Below, in pieces: positions 10,440 through 21,181 of a stretch of DNA of 64,000 nucleotides. Positions within the stretch are counted from its first letter, which is position 1. Every line of letters begins with the position of its first letter. Below the pieces are notes generated by a model. The model ran no database searches. It was not told where the DNA came from and saw only the letters and a list, made by a program, of their open reading frames with translations. Origin of the DNA: Candidula unifasciata (Eukaryota > Mollusca > Gastropoda > Stylommatophora > Geomitridae); the NCBI GenBank assembly GCA_905116865.2, contig CAJHNH020008543.1, positions 1,428,045-1,492,044 on the forward strand. The letters run 5' to 3'. The position numbers and the translations under genes are program-made.

Positions 10440-11235
10440 CCATGCAGTTTGGCCCCAGGACTGCCACATGGATTCGCCATCTCGCCTGTGCTCTTTAGCG
10501 TGTTTACGAGCAAGATATGCAAGCCTAGAAGAACCAGAGTTGGAAGGATACTGACTTTTGCGGATGATATACTTGCACATCGGCAGTGGGAAGAGAGGGA
10601 ACAAACAGCCCGGGAGCTACAAGCGACAGTAGACAAAGACAACAGAATCGTTAAAACTAATGTCCTAAGTCTTACGATAGATGGTAGAAACGTCAACAGA
10701 GAGAGCAAACTGAAGTATCTGGGAATTACATTCGACAGGAGCCTGTCCTTTAAGAACCACGTGGAGAGTGTTGTGACAAGATGCCAAAAGCGACTTAGTG
10801 CACATAAGACTATGGCTGCAATTGACATAGAGCAGAGAATGCTTTTCACACTATATCAGCACCGGGTCCGGTCAGTGGTTGATTATGGCCTGGGACTGCT
10901 TACCGTCTCAAAGAGTCAGATGGACAAACTGGACCGCATACAGAAAGCAGCTATGCGGGTCATTATGGGTTGCACTAAAGACACCCCAGTGGTGTGTATG
11001 CGATACATCCTTGGTTTGCCGACTGTTGCTGGTAGGCACAAGGTGCTGCAGGCGAAGTCATTTCTCAGGGTAGCTGCAGATACATACCACCCTTTGCACG
11101 AAGCTCTAGGTGCAGTTAAGGGTCAGCGGCTGATAAGGAAAAGGAGTGATGAGTAGCTAAGGCAGAATACACAATCATACAAGTTTGTATCCCTGAGAAC
11201 ATTAGGCGAGAAGAGGAGTGGGTCAAAGTGCTCCC
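10440..11235 (+). pseudogene. I-type LINE reverse transcriptase, central to C-terminal part
   Basis: One open frame covers most of this piece. It shows RT motif B as GLPHGFAISPVLFSVFT, motif C as LTFADDIL, then ESKLKYLGITFDRSLSFKNH and DKLDRIQKAAMRVIMGCTKD, which is the order in I/Jockey-group LINEs. It is closely related to the piece at 41225-41835. The 5' part of RT, the endonuclease and RNase H are absent, and the frame ends at 11156 with weak similarity after it. Confidence 0.75.
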
Positions 11236-11239
11236 TGAA

Positions 11240-11483
11240 CAGTCAGAGTTGAGTAGGGTCATAATCACACTGAGCCGGGAACTCAAAAGAACTATGTGGT
11301 CAGCAAAGTCAAGGTCTTCTAGAATTTTGTCAACCCATTTGATACCCATATTTGTGTTTGTGCATTTGCGCGTGACCCAGTCAATTGCTACTCCAAAGAG
11401 CATCGGTGATGAGACACAGCCTTGTTTCACTCCTGTTTCCACTGGAAACCAGTCAGGATTGCTGGATTCTGTTCTTACACTGC
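11240..11483 (-). pseudogene. Older RTE-like LINE, RT motif B-C piece (left of nested insertion)
   Basis: The minus strand reads GVKQGCVSSPMLFGVAIDWV and DLDFADHIVLLSS. The catalytic FADD of motif C is FADH, so this copy is dead. It continues on the far side of the inserted RTE (14761-15345): the reading ...FFYSETS joins CSVRTESS across the duplicated AGCTTGTTTCA. Confidence 0.85.
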
Positions 11484-11494
11484 AGCTTGTTTCA
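11484..11494. repeat. Target-site duplication, left copy
   Basis: AGCTTGTTTCA, identical to 14750-14760, bounds the full-length RTE insertion. Confidence 0.9.
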
Positions 11495-11503
11495 TCATCA
11501 TCA

Positions 11504-12079
11504 TCAGTTCTCGTTATGCCTGGTGGCACATGAGGCTTCAGAGAGGACTTTCCATGCTTTCCTGTTCTGTGCAATCTTCAATGCAGTTTTCCACGTCAAA
11601 GATGCCGCACTCAGGTCACTTTCCATCGTTCGTCTCCATGTTGTTTTTGGACGCCCCTGTTTTCTCTTTCCCTCTGGTGTCCATGTGAGAGCTGTTTTGG
11701 CAGGTATATCAGAAGTCATTCTCATAACGTGGCCAAGCCATTTCCATCTTCTCTTGGTAATCATACTGTCTAAAGTTTCCTGGTTTGTGGTTTGAAGTAG
11801 TTTAGTGTTTGAGATTGTATCTGGCCAGAAAATTTTGATAATTCTACGTAGACATGTGTGGTGGAAGGTGGACAGCTTGTGTGCATCCTTTTTGGTCATT
11901 CTCCAGCATTCCGCTCCATAGAGAAGAACTGGCAAAATGATGCTCTTGTAGACTCGGAGTTTCGTTCCTCTGCAGTAATTGTTGGATTTCCAGATTTGCC
12001 TCATCCTTCCAAAAGCAGCTCTAGCTTTGTTCAGACGTGACTGTATGTCTTCCTCTGTCCTTCCCAGTAGGGACACCAC
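11504..12079 (-). pseudogene. RTE C-terminal domain
   Basis: VSLLGRTEEDIQSRLNKARA, VLLYGAECWRMTKKD, WKWLGHVMRMTSDIP and KRKQGRPKTTWRRTM mark the C-terminal part of RTE proteins. It is in frame with the RT segment upstream except for a TAA at about 12123. It ends just before the TGATGA tail. Confidence 0.9.
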
Positions 12080-12121
12080 ACTGCCAAGATACGTGAAATG
12101 TTCTACATTTTCAAGTGATTG

Positions 12122-12718
12122 TTAACTTATGGTCACTAGTTGTTGGTTTGGACTGTTTGTCATGATCTTAGTTTTCTTTGTATTTATTCTCAGTCCCACC
12201 ATTTCTGCTGTGCAGTTTAGTCTGTTACTTTTCTCTTGTATACGTCCATGTTTATGTGATAGGAGTGCTATATCATCTGCAAAATCAAGGTCCTCAAGCA
12301 TGGTGAATGGAGTCCATCGTATGCCTCCTAATGTCCTGTCTACCGTGTTCTTTAGTATCCAATCAATCACAAGGTTGAAGAGGAGAGATGACATAACATA
12401 TCCCTGTCCTACACCCGTCTTTTCTGGGAAAGATGTATTATAATTTTTTATACTGCAGGAAAAGTCTTTATAGAAGAGAGCAATTATGTTGACTATTTTT
12501 TCTGGAATTCCATAATGACGTAAAATTTTCCACAGACCGTCTCTATGGACGCTGTCAAAAGCTTTCTCAAAGCCCACAAAATTAATATATATACTTCTCT
12601 GCCGTTCGTTGCATGGTTCTAAAATGTTCCGTATGGCGAAGATGTGCTCAGTTGTTCCTCTGCCCTTTCTGAATCCTGCTTGTTCCACTCGTAGGCATTT
12701 ATCTACTCTTTTTTTCAA
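12122..12718 (-). pseudogene. RTE reverse-transcriptase core
   Basis: It contains EQAGFRKGRGTTEHIFAIRN, motif A as INFVGFEKAFDSVHRDGLW, motif B as GVGQGYVMSSLLFNLVIDWI and motif C as DLDFADDIALLSH. In motif A the usual catalytic Asp (V-D-F) is Gly, so the enzyme would be inactive. The frame is offset from the endonuclease part by a shift near 12720. Confidence 0.9.
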
Positions 12719-12866
12719 GCCGCATTATGATGATTTTACAAAATATTTTGCTTGGTACTGAGAGTAGAGTAATTCCCCTCCGATTATTGCAGTCTGTTAA
12801 GTCTCCTTTTTGGGGGACTTTGACTATTGTTCCTTCAGTCCAGTCATCAGGCAATACTTCTTTTTC

Positions 12867-14384
12867 TCAAATATCCTTGAACAATGTTTCTAGAATGCTA
12901 GCAGTTGTTTTGGGATCTACTTTGAGAAGTTCTGCTGACAATTCGCCTTTGCCTGGTGCTTTGTTGTACTTTAAAGTGTGGATAGCTTTAAGGATTTCTT
13001 GTTTGCTTGTTGGTTCAGTAATAATGTCAATGTCCTGAGAGGCTGGTTGAATTTCTGGGGTATTTTCAGGATCAGGTCTGTTTAAGAGGTCGGAGAAGTG
13101 TTTAGTCCACTGCATGTCTTGTTTTTGTTCTGTGGTGAGCAGTCTGCCTTGGTTATCTCTGATGGGTATGCTGTGATAGTTGTTTCTGTTTCCGCAAATT
13201 TGCTGGGTAATTTTGTGTAGGGTTTGTAGATCATGTGCTTTAGCAGCATTTTCTGCTGTTTGTGCAAGATTTTCCATAAATCTTCTCTTGTCAGCTCTGG
13301 CACTTTTCTTGGTCATTTTATTTAGTTCGCTATATTCTAACATTAGTTTGTCTTTCTGACGTTCTGATTTAGTGTGATTTATGAGGCTCTTTATTCTTTT
13401 TCGCTTGGCAATATAGTCCATGGTTTGACTACTTATCCATTCTTTGTGGTGTTGTTTCCTGGTTCCTAATATTTTATTGCTAGTTGATTTGTATGTTTCT
13501 TTGATCTGGTTCCATCTGTCTTGAATGCTGATTGTAGTTGGAGTTTCTGGGTCACTTGATAGGGTTTGAAATCTATTCTTGAGTTCAACTATAAATTTAG
13601 TGGCAATGTATTTTTCTCTTAAAAGGTTAACATTGTAACGTGCTGTCTGTGTCTTAACTTGCGTGTAAACTTTTTTGAGTTTAAGTCGTAGTAGAGCGAC
13701 TACAAGGTGATGGTCGCTTCCCACATCTGCTCCCCTTTTGACACGCACATCGAGTAGGGACCCACGCCATTTTCTGTTTACCATGAAATGGTCGATCTGG
13801 TTTACATCTCTTCTGTTTGGGGATATCCATGTAAGCTTGTGTATGTTCTTGTGAGGAAATAGTGTTCCTCCTATAACAAGTCTATTCGCCGTGCAGAAGT
13901 CGCTCAATCTTTCCCCGTTGTCATTAATTGTACCACATCCTTGATTTCCCATTGATAGTTCTCTATTCAAGTTGTTGTTACCAACTTTTGCATTGAGATC
14001 TCCCATAATGCATAGAATATCATGGGCTGGTACTTTATCTACTACCTCTTGCAGTCTCCTATAGAATGTTTCTTCATCTTCATTAGTCGGTGCGTAGCAT
14101 TGGATGACTGTAAGTTTGGCATGTTTGCCATTGAATCGTGCTGTCATTATTCTTTCATTGATTGGATGCCACTCGATGAGATGTTTGTGTATACCTTTCT
14201 TTAAAATAAGTGCCACGCCTGCAGAATGTAGGTTATCATCTCTTCCAGAGTATATTATGGTTTCTCCTGTACCTGTTGTGGATTGTCCAAACCCTGTCCA
14301 CCTGCTTTCACTAATTCCAAGAATATGCAGTTTATAGTTCTGCATTCCTTTAATTACGTGGGCGGTTTTGGCCGTTTCAAACAT
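12867..14384 (-). pseudogene. RTE endonuclease (EEP/AP-type) and N-terminal RT region
   Basis: A 505-codon open frame. An exonuclease-endonuclease-phosphatase domain takes the first ~230 residues: LHILGISESRW (metal-binding Glu), IMGDLNAKVG, HKLTWISPNRRDVNQIDHFM and GSDHHLVVA (catalytic Asp/His). This enzyme nicks target DNA to prime reverse transcription. The rest is the linker and the RT lead-in (NKAPGKGELSAELLK). A TGA ends it in place of an expected Trp. Closely related host-annotated proteins are often called craniofacial development protein 2-like. Confidence 0.9.
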
Positions 14385-14396
14385 GGTTCTTACATT

Positions 14397-14687
14397 CTAG
14401 AAGCCAATTCTTAATTTGGTTTTGACATCCAGCAGACTTTTCCCATCATGGGCTTCCTTTCGGCTTTCACCCATGTTGTTCATGCTGGCAGAGGGACTCT
14501 GTCCCAAGACCACCGGGCGTTTAGAGCACTTATTTCCTCTTGAAGTTTCAGTAACGTTGTAGATTTTTTTACAGGGCAGAGCTGTCAACACTGCGCCCAA
14601 CCCCCGAGCCTGGAGGACCGGGAGGCCATCTTTAGTCTGGCCCCTCACCAATGACCTGCCCGGCTTGGGTGACCCTACCAGGAACAT
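14397..14687 (-). pseudogene. RTE 5' coding region upstream of the endonuclease
   Basis: This 96-residue frame ends KTKLRIGF and a TAG, directly followed in the same frame by NVRTMFETAK. In related elements this is a continuous LRIGTWNVRTM, so the TAG replaces a Trp codon. The N-terminal ~80 residues are proline- and glycine-rich and have no recognised fold. Confidence 0.75.
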
Positions 14688-14749
14688 ACGTTCCCGCTGG
14701 CATAGCTCATTAAGGCTCTCAAGCTCCCGAAAAAAAAAAGAAAAAAAAA

Positions 14750-14760
14750 AGCTTGTTTCA
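14750..14760. repeat. Target-site duplication, right copy
   Basis: AGCTTGTTTCA, preceded by the A/G-rich 5' end of the inserted element. Confidence 0.9.
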
Positions 14761-15345
14761 CTGTAGAAGAATTTTATGACGTTAGTGAATTTGGTAGGGA
14801 AACCATAGATTTTAAGTAGTTTCCAGCGTGTAGGACATTGGACACTGTCGACGGCTTTTTCAAAATCGACAATTAGATGATTAATTTTGATTGAAATTTT
14901 AAGAATTCTTCAACGATTACTCTGAGGGTGAAGATATGGTCTACGTGTGACCGTTTTGGTTTAAAGCCTGCTTGTTCTCCTCTTAGTCTTTCATCTATAG
15001 ACTTTTTTTCAATCTCTCAAGTAACATGCTACAAACAAGTTTTCCTGGCACTGACAGCAGGGTTATACCACGCCAATTATTAAAATCAAGACAAATCACC
15101 CTTTTTTTTAGGACGCTTGAAAATTATGCCATATTTCCACTGTTGTGGCGGGGATTAATTTTGCCAGATGTCGTCAATTAGCTGTGGCAAACGCTGCAAG
15201 GTATTCTCATCTGCTGCCCTGGGCATTTCTCCAACAGCTGTTGTTTGTCAGATTTTTAATTGTTGATTTCACCTTTTCCATTGTGAATGACTCACAAGAG
15301 GCATCTAGTTGGGGCATAGTAATGAAATCCTGTTGATTGTGGCGG
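14761..15345 (-). pseudogene. Older RTE-like LINE, RT 5' piece (right of nested insertion)
   Basis: The minus strand reads, with several shifts, GEQAGFKPKRSHVDHIFTLR and a VDFEKAVDSV motif A, then the FFYSETS joined to 11483. It is the other half of the LINE split by 11495-14749. Confidence 0.8.
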
Positions 15346-15454
15346 AATTTTTTTTAATGTGAGTAGATCTTGCTAGTTACACTACGCATGACAATAAACT
15401 GTGATAGCCATACCTAACCTATAGCACAATATAACACTGTCGTCTGAACAGATG

Positions 15455-15725
15455 GAAAGGTGCCAATATGGTGTAAATATTCCATCATTAAATGTCTAGC
15501 AGACCGGGCGATCATGCCTCTCTACAACTGTATGTATCAGTTCGTGTGTTGACATCCCTCCATGCAATGATAAAAGGCTGTAAAGAATCTTCTCATGCTG
15601 TCTTCCTCTGTCTTTCTTTCCCCAGATCTTTCCAGTGGTTACAAGATGTTCCATTTTCCTTCTTCTTATAACATGACCAAATACTTATGACTGTCTCTTT
15701 CTGATGTTTATAATAAGTTGTCATC
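15455..15725 (-). pseudogene. LINE C-terminal tail fragment
   Basis: With frameshifts, the minus strand gives SERDSHKYLVML, KWNIL, GERKTEEDSMRRF and RGMIARSARHLMM, the same C-terminal consensus as the tails at 53985-54255 and 58700-58975. Confidence 0.65.
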
Positions 15726-15729
15726 GACA

Positions 15730-16915
15730 AGCACATGCTAATGTAACACTTATCTTGAAAAATGCCATTATGGTGTTTATAAAACACTGTCATCTGGAAA
15801 GAGGCCATCAACACAGCCATGCAGTGCAATTTTAATGCCTCAATTATAGTACCACATAACATGTCTCCTGGAAAGACCCCAACAACAACAATATGGAGTT
15901 TTGGCCGATCTAAACAAAAATGGGACTATCACTATATATACCCAGTAAGCTTTTTGGCATAAAAACAGATAATCTTTTCACGTTATACCATGGCCCTTAG
16001 GCTGATGTGAGTTCGAGCTCTGATATTCATCTATTAATTCTTGAAAGAATGTGTCATTTCTAAAAGAGGTTACAGGACCAGAACACATACAGGACAATAC
16101 CTTAGGACGCCTCTGTGTGGCACAGTTGAATCCAAGCCAATTAATTAAATTAAAAAAAATTAAAAAGCTAAAAAAATTATATTTTGCAGTTGTTTCCACT
16201 TGATACAACATTTACCAACAGATCCTTCTGCAGGTTCTTAATTTACACACACACACACAAACATTTATTTCAACTAGTTCATAGTCAGTTACCAGAGAAT
16301 TACAACTCTTGCAACCTGCTTGCATTTATCAAACCACACAACATACTTACACCTAGCCACAGCATTTGACACGTCTGCTACCACATAATTTAACATATTT
16401 GAAATGACAACACTCAACATGTCAAACTGAACAATCATTTTTTTTAACTGACATGTCATTTCTCATCAAATTTTATGTCTGAAACATTTCTTCTATGGTA
16501 TCCACTTCTCTTATACACAATTTCTTTCATGGAATCACTGTACTTTTGATACGTCCATGGTGTTCTCAGTTTTATATAAACCCAATTCTTTCCGGCTTCT
16601 ACATAATTTCTCAAAAACAGTTAACATTAGAAAAATGCATCTTTTCTGTAAACGTGCATGTGAATTTTGTTAGAAATGTAAAGTTACCCTGGTAATTCAT
16701 GTGACTATTGTGAACTTCCAGTGATTAGACAAACAATGTATTGAGAGGTATGATGTGATGCACATTTTAGTGGAATTAATTCAGTTTTTGTACTTTATTA
16801 CATGCTGATGTCACTCTGTAGTAATGCCTCTTGACAAGATACCACAATATATTTGCCTGACATTTAAATTTTATTGTTTTTCTCCACATTATGAGTTGAC
16901 TTGAGTCAAGAACTG
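15730..16915. other. Unassigned non-coding stretch
   Basis: AT-rich, with a short (AC)n at about 16246-16258. No gene is supported. Confidence 0.5.
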
Positions 16916-16924
16916 ACACCACAG

Positions 16925-17291
16925 CACTCGGGGCATTCTCATGCATGCTCAGTCCTCATCTTCAGCAGCCAGCGCAGAGTTCCAATACTGATGGTACCGG
17001 TCACAATCTGACTGTATGTCCGTCTTGCCTTTCCTCTGAGTGTAGTGAGCCGGCCAGACCCTCTAGTTACACCCAGATGCCTCATTCGCTCCGGGCCATA
17101 AGAATCTTTCTCTACTAATACCGTTGCTTGTTCCCAAAGGGCCTTGACTACATCTACCTTGTCATGTATCACTTCAACACCCAGTGGTGCAGATCCAGCC
17201 AATCTGTCTGCCTGTTTATTACCCACCACGCCGGCATAGCCTGGAGAAAAGATCCAAAGTATGCTTACTACCCGTGACCTTTCCAGTGAAG
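16925..17291 (-). pseudogene. I-type LINE RNase H C-terminal end and tail
   Basis: The frame runs ASLERSRVVSILWIFSPGYA, GVVGNKQADRLAGSAPLG and LRGKARRTYSQIVTGT. SPGHxGxxGNExAD is the last RNase H motif, here with Tyr for His and Lys for Glu. Similar pieces lie at 23570-24125, 39318-39555 and 43252-43539. Confidence 0.8.
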
Positions 17292-17467
17292 CTTACAACT
17301 CTGAATGAAGCTGACAATTGTGTGGTTATGAGAAAAGAAACATGTCACACAACTAACAAGAAAATTATGGAATCAGCAGTACAGAAAGATGGCAAGATTA
17401 TGGCAATCCTAATGAGATGAGGTGAAACATTATGTCCATGTCAGATGACACGGTGGGTGATCTTCTT

Positions 17468-17655
17468 CTTCTTATTTGCCAGCTGTTAATTCGCGCAGAA
17501 AGTTTCAGTTTGTAATCCACTTCTGGACTTAATTCTTGTTCCAGAAATTGAGTTTTGTATACATATCCATTTTACAGGTCTGGCTTTTTGGTACGCAGAC
17601 TGTTGGTTCCTGGCCTCTCATGTAGATGCATTCTTCAAAGGAAAAACCTTCAGTC
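17468..17655 (-). repeat. Dispersed repeat family 1, reversed copy
   Basis: The reverse complement shows GAGAGGCCAGGAACCAACAG, a CCTGTAAAATGGAT and AACAAGAATTAAGTCCAGAAGTGG, ending AATAAGAAGAAGAAG. Confidence 0.65.
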
Positions 17656-17761
17656 ACCTTGTACAGTACCGTTAGCCAGAGAGCAGTAGGTCTGTTCAGC
17701 CCCCTCACCCCTCTCTGGAACTATTATTTCTCAGAAACCCACATGAAGAAATGCTAAAGTG

Positions 17762-17784
17762 ACCCCCCCCCCCCCCCCCCCCCC
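17762..17784. repeat. Poly-C tract
   Basis: A run of about 23 C just 3' of the ankyrin gene on its coding strand. Length is likely unreliable in sequencing. Confidence 0.95.
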
Positions 17785-17884
17785 TCCCAAAGCGGATGTG
17801 AGGTGCAAGAGGCTGATTGTCAAAAACATCATACATACATAACGCTGGGCAGTCATGTCATGCACACTGCTACAGTTTATATCT

Positions 17885-19852
17885 CTAGAAGTCTAAATAG
17901 TCATCGTCAGAATAAACTTCAGAATCGTCAGAAGACTCAACATCAGAACCATCACCAGAATCATCCTCGGAATCATCACTATAACTGGAAGCAGATTTAT
18001 AATAAGATGTATAGGCGTAACAATCATAGTCATAATCATCATTGTCAGAAAAGAGGCCACCAGTGGTTTCTATTTCTTCAACTATATTACCATAGGCAGT
18101 CATCTCAGCATGGCTGGCGGACATATCTAAAGGTCTACTCTCTACTTTAAACATGAGAATGTCTTTGATTATCTGGGGTAGAGGCAAACTACTGACTCGC
18201 TCCTCACGCCCAGGTGCTGCACTGATGGCTGACTGCACTGCTATAAATGCCAGAGAGAACAAAGATAATGGCTGTGCAGCCTGCTTGTCAAGAAATCCCA
18301 GACACTTGTGAAGCTTATGTTTTTGAAGATGCTGCCTCACATCCTTGTTGTGAATCAGCTTGAACATGTCAGATTTAGTCACAAACAGGTTTTCAACAAA
18401 ATAAGCAGCCAGTTTCACATTTCCTGTCATCAGTGCCATAAACAAAGGTGAAACAGTCGTGACAGGAGCTGAGAGAAGATATGTAAGTGAACTGATCTCG
18501 GTGGGTCCTAGCCCACACCGCATCCGTCTTGGAATGAACACCAACTTCCTACGTAGAATCAACCGAATTATAAATTCTGGCTTCACAAAAGATGCATCTG
18601 CACCATGATCAAGTAAGTACTTCACACAGGATGGCCTGGGATTGAACTTTTTCAGTGTTAGTGAAAGAGCTGTTTCATTTTTTCCACTGACAGCATTAAC
18701 CTCTGCACCAGAATCCACCAACAAAATTAGTGCATCTGTCCAGGAAGCAAGGGCTGTCAGCATCAAAGGCGAGTGACCACTGCCATTTTGACAGTTGACA
18801 TCACTGTCAGCATCAATCAAAGTTGTCAGTGTCTCAAGGCTCTGCCTATGCCAATACACTGCAAGCAGTAATGCAGTATTCCCAGCCACATCCTTAATAT
18901 TCACATCGGCTCCATGGTCAATGAGGGCTTTGACTGCTGGGTGATTGAATTTCCGGGTAGAAATCATGAGAGCTGTCAAACCTTGATGATTCCGGACATT
19001 GATTATTTCTCTCACCTCCCTATGTTGAAGTAAGTAGTTAATGTTTTCAGTAGACTCATTTTCAGCAGCAATTAACAAGACAGTGTTGCCTTTGCTATCT
19101 CTAACACTGAGATCCGCACCATGGTCTAACAACAACTTAACAATGTTCAAGTTCGCTTCACTTAAAATAGCATTCATCAATGGTGATCCACTGGGAGAGT
19201 CCTCATTAACAGGTGCACCATGTTTCAGCAGTGCTTCAACTATTTTCACCGTCTCTGTGTAGTCATAATGGTAGTTGTTTTTAGACAAAACATATGACAA
19301 AGGTGAATACATCCAATCATGTTTTGTGCTATTCATACACACATCAGCACCTTTGTGCACCAGAAAGTTGATAACCTCCACATTTTCGGCAACCATTAAT
19401 GGTGTTTTCTTTGCGGTACTGACACAGTTAACATTAACCCCAGCATCCAGAAGTATGCCAATGATGTCTATATATCCACTGTGAGAAGCAGATATCATAA
19501 AGTTATTCAGAGAAATTGCAGAAAATGCGCGACTTATCTCAACTCTGAAGTTTTCTACAAGGTATCTGAGACGCGTCGAGTCATTATTCTTTACAGCAGA
19601 TTGGAAAGCAGATTTGATATCCAAACTGACACCATGCTTTGTTAACATCTTTATGCAGCCGCTGTGCCCATTTTTCACAGCGTTGATCAGAGCCAATGTT
19701 GTAAAACTTTTCGCTAGGTTTCGGTTGTGCTTTAACAAAAGTTCTATAATGTGCGCGTGGCCATGTTCTGCTGAGACTGCTAATGGATTATTTTCTCTCT
19801 GGTTGCACACCTTATGTAAATATGCCTCATTATTCAGAAATTTTTTTAGCAC
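17885..19852 (-). CDS. Ankyrin-repeat protein, C-terminal two thirds
   Basis: A 655-codon frame without introns. Its first codon here is an internal GTG (GTG CTA AAA AAA TTT), not a real start; it continues the frame at 19846-20904 past a one-base deletion. Roughly residues 1-480 are ankyrin repeats (HGADVNIKDVAGNTALLLA, GADLSVRDSKGNTVLLIAA, GAEVNAVSGKNETALSL). A less repetitive region follows. The last ~55 residues are an acidic tyrosine- and serine-rich tail (SDNDDYDYDCY, SSDDSEVYSDDDYLDF). Such tails often mediate charge-based binding, but its use here is unknown. The stop is at 17885-17887. The repeats suggest a scaffold or adaptor role, with no known partner. Confidence 0.85.
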   Translation of the reverse strand: MLKKFLNNEAYLHKVCNQRENNPLAVSAEHGHAHIIELLLKHNRNLAKSFTTLALINAVKNGHSGCIKMLTKHGVSLDIKSAFQSAVKNNDSTRLRYLVENFRVEISRAFSAISLNNFMISASHSGYIDIIGILLDAGVNVNCVSTAKKTPLMVAENVEVINFLVHKGADVCMNSTKHDWMYSPLSYVLSKNNYHYDYTETVKIVEALLKHGAPVNEDSPSGSPLMNAILSEANLNIVKLLLDHGADLSVRDSKGNTVLLIAAENESTENINYLLQHREVREIINVRNHQGLTALMISTRKFNHPAVKALIDHGADVNIKDVAGNTALLLAVYWHRQSLETLTTLIDADSDVNCQNGSGHSPLMLTALASWTDALILLVDSGAEVNAVSGKNETALSLTLKKFNPRPSCVKYLLDHGADASFVKPEFIIRLILRRKLVFIPRRMRCGLGPTEISSLTYLLSAPVTTVSPLFMALMTGNVKLAAYFVENLFVTKSDMFKLIHNKDVRQHLQKHKLHKCLGFLDKQAAQPLSLFSLAFIAVQSAISAAPGREERVSSLPLPQIIKDILMFKVESRPLDMSASHAEMTAYGNIVEEIETTGGLFSDNDDYDYDCYAYTSYYKSASSYSDDSEDDSGDGSDVESSDDSEVYSDDDYLDF

Positions 19853-20904
19853 ATTGCAACTGCCAACCCTTGCGCAACCACTACAGGGCTGGAGCTGTTA
19901 GGGAAATCATCTACATTTGCTCCACACTGTAAGAGTCTCTGGATGATCTTCTCCTCATTCTCACTAAAGTTCTCCCCGCTCTTGTTATGTTTTGTAAAAA
20001 GTGCAATGAAAGAATCTTGGATAATGCGCTTCTTGTATGATTGTTCATAGACATGGCAGTCCATCAAGATGTTGAAAGAATCCATGTCACATGTCAGAAC
20101 CGCTGCCAAAACTGGATTGTGCATTTTGGTATAGTGTTGTATTAACAGCCTGACAGTTGTTCCCATGCCCAGGTTATCTGCAATGTCTTGAGCAGTTTCA
20201 TTTCTGCAGTTTTTGATTCGTTCAAGAACATCTATTGTGTTCTCCTGTGAATCAAGTAGCAGTTTAATGATATCAATATTCATTGCTTCTATTGCTTTCA
20301 TTAATGCAGTGTACCCTTCCTTATTCTGGTGATTCATATAGATTCTTGTCTGTGCAAGAAGGAGCTTCACCATCTCTACTGAAGCAGCTGAACTAGTGGC
20401 AAGTATTAACGCATTATCACCAAAATTATTTTTGGCATGTATATTTATTTTTCCTCCAATTAATCGTTTAACTATATTAGTGAAGCCATTTTGTACACAA
20501 ATCAACAACGGGGTGTTCCCATTTCTATCCATGGTCTGCAAATCTGCTCCCAAATGAATAAGATCATTTACAAGAAATGTATACCCACAACAGCAAGTGA
20601 ATATCAATGCTGTATCCAATTCATCTTGCGAGAATGTCTGTCCACTGTTTAACAGTTTTAAGGCATCAGTCTCTATTATTTCAGTCATGCTTCTCAGAGT
20701 ACCAACATCTCCAGTTGATTCTATGATGTCATCTAGAGTTTCACCATCTTCAGCAGAATTAATGATCTGAAATAGAGTGTCTTTATGTCCAGTCTTTTCA
20801 ATTATGTGAATCAGAGTTTCAAAATATCCATTAATATTGGACAGAGTTCTGTCATCTGCTTTTATATGTGCAGATTCTATATTTATGCTCAGAGCAAGAT
20901 CCAT
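19846..20904 (-). CDS. Ankyrin-repeat protein, N-terminal third (same gene as 17885-19852)
   Basis: ATG at 20904 begins MDLALSINIESAHIK. 352 codons follow, ending ...VVAQGLAVAMC. Ankyrin repeats occupy about residues 95-250 (MDRNGNTPLLICVQNG, KEGYTALMKAIEA). It matches the 1-1064 paralogue along its whole length. In the paralogue the frame continues past this stop. Here one base is missing at about 19867-19875 (GCGCAAGGG against GCTACAAAAG), which moves the reading out of frame. With the downstream frame the intact protein would have been about 1007 residues. This may be a pseudogene or a consensus error. Confidence 0.85.
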   Translation of the reverse strand: MDLALSINIESAHIKADDRTLSNINGYFETLIHIIEKTGHKDTLFQIINSAEDGETLDDIIESTGDVGTLRSMTEIIETDALKLLNSGQTFSQDELDTALIFTCCCGYTFLVNDLIHLGADLQTMDRNGNTPLLICVQNGFTNIVKRLIGGKINIHAKNNFGDNALILATSSAASVEMVKLLLAQTRIYMNHQNKEGYTALMKAIEAMNIDIIKLLLDSQENTIDVLERIKNCRNETAQDIADNLGMGTTVRLLIQHYTKMHNPVLAAVLTCDMDSFNILMDCHVYEQSYKKRIIQDSFIALFTKHNKSGENFSENEEKIIQRLLQCGANVDDFPNSSSPVVVAQGLAVAMC

Positions 20905-21114
20905 TGTGGAGTAATTTAAAAAAAATTATTATTATTATAGTTTATTATCTGTTGTCTGTTTTTGTGATAATTCAAGTTGACAGGATTTTCAAACTTGTTG
21001 CTTATGCAGCAACTGATGTAAAATGACGGCTTCTAGTGGATCTGTGGAAATTCAAAATAAAGAGTCAGAAAAGCAGCAAGCAAAACAATAAAAATATAAG
21101 ACCCCTATATATAT

Positions 21115-21181
<67 letters not shown>

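Larger units (their letters stand above)
11495..14749 (-). mobile_element. Full-length RTE-type LINE with 11-bp target-site duplication
   Basis: A 3.25-kb element on the minus strand. Its 3' end is AACTGATGATGATGATGA and its 5' end is T-rich. It encodes a start region, an AP-type endonuclease and an RT. Known RTE elements are about this long and end in short tandem repeats, so clade membership is likely. The reading is broken by in-frame stops near 14398 (TAG where NVRTM follows, Trp expected), near 12868 (TGA, Trp expected) and near 12123 (TAA), and by one frameshift near 12720. It has inserted into an older RTE. Confidence 0.9.
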
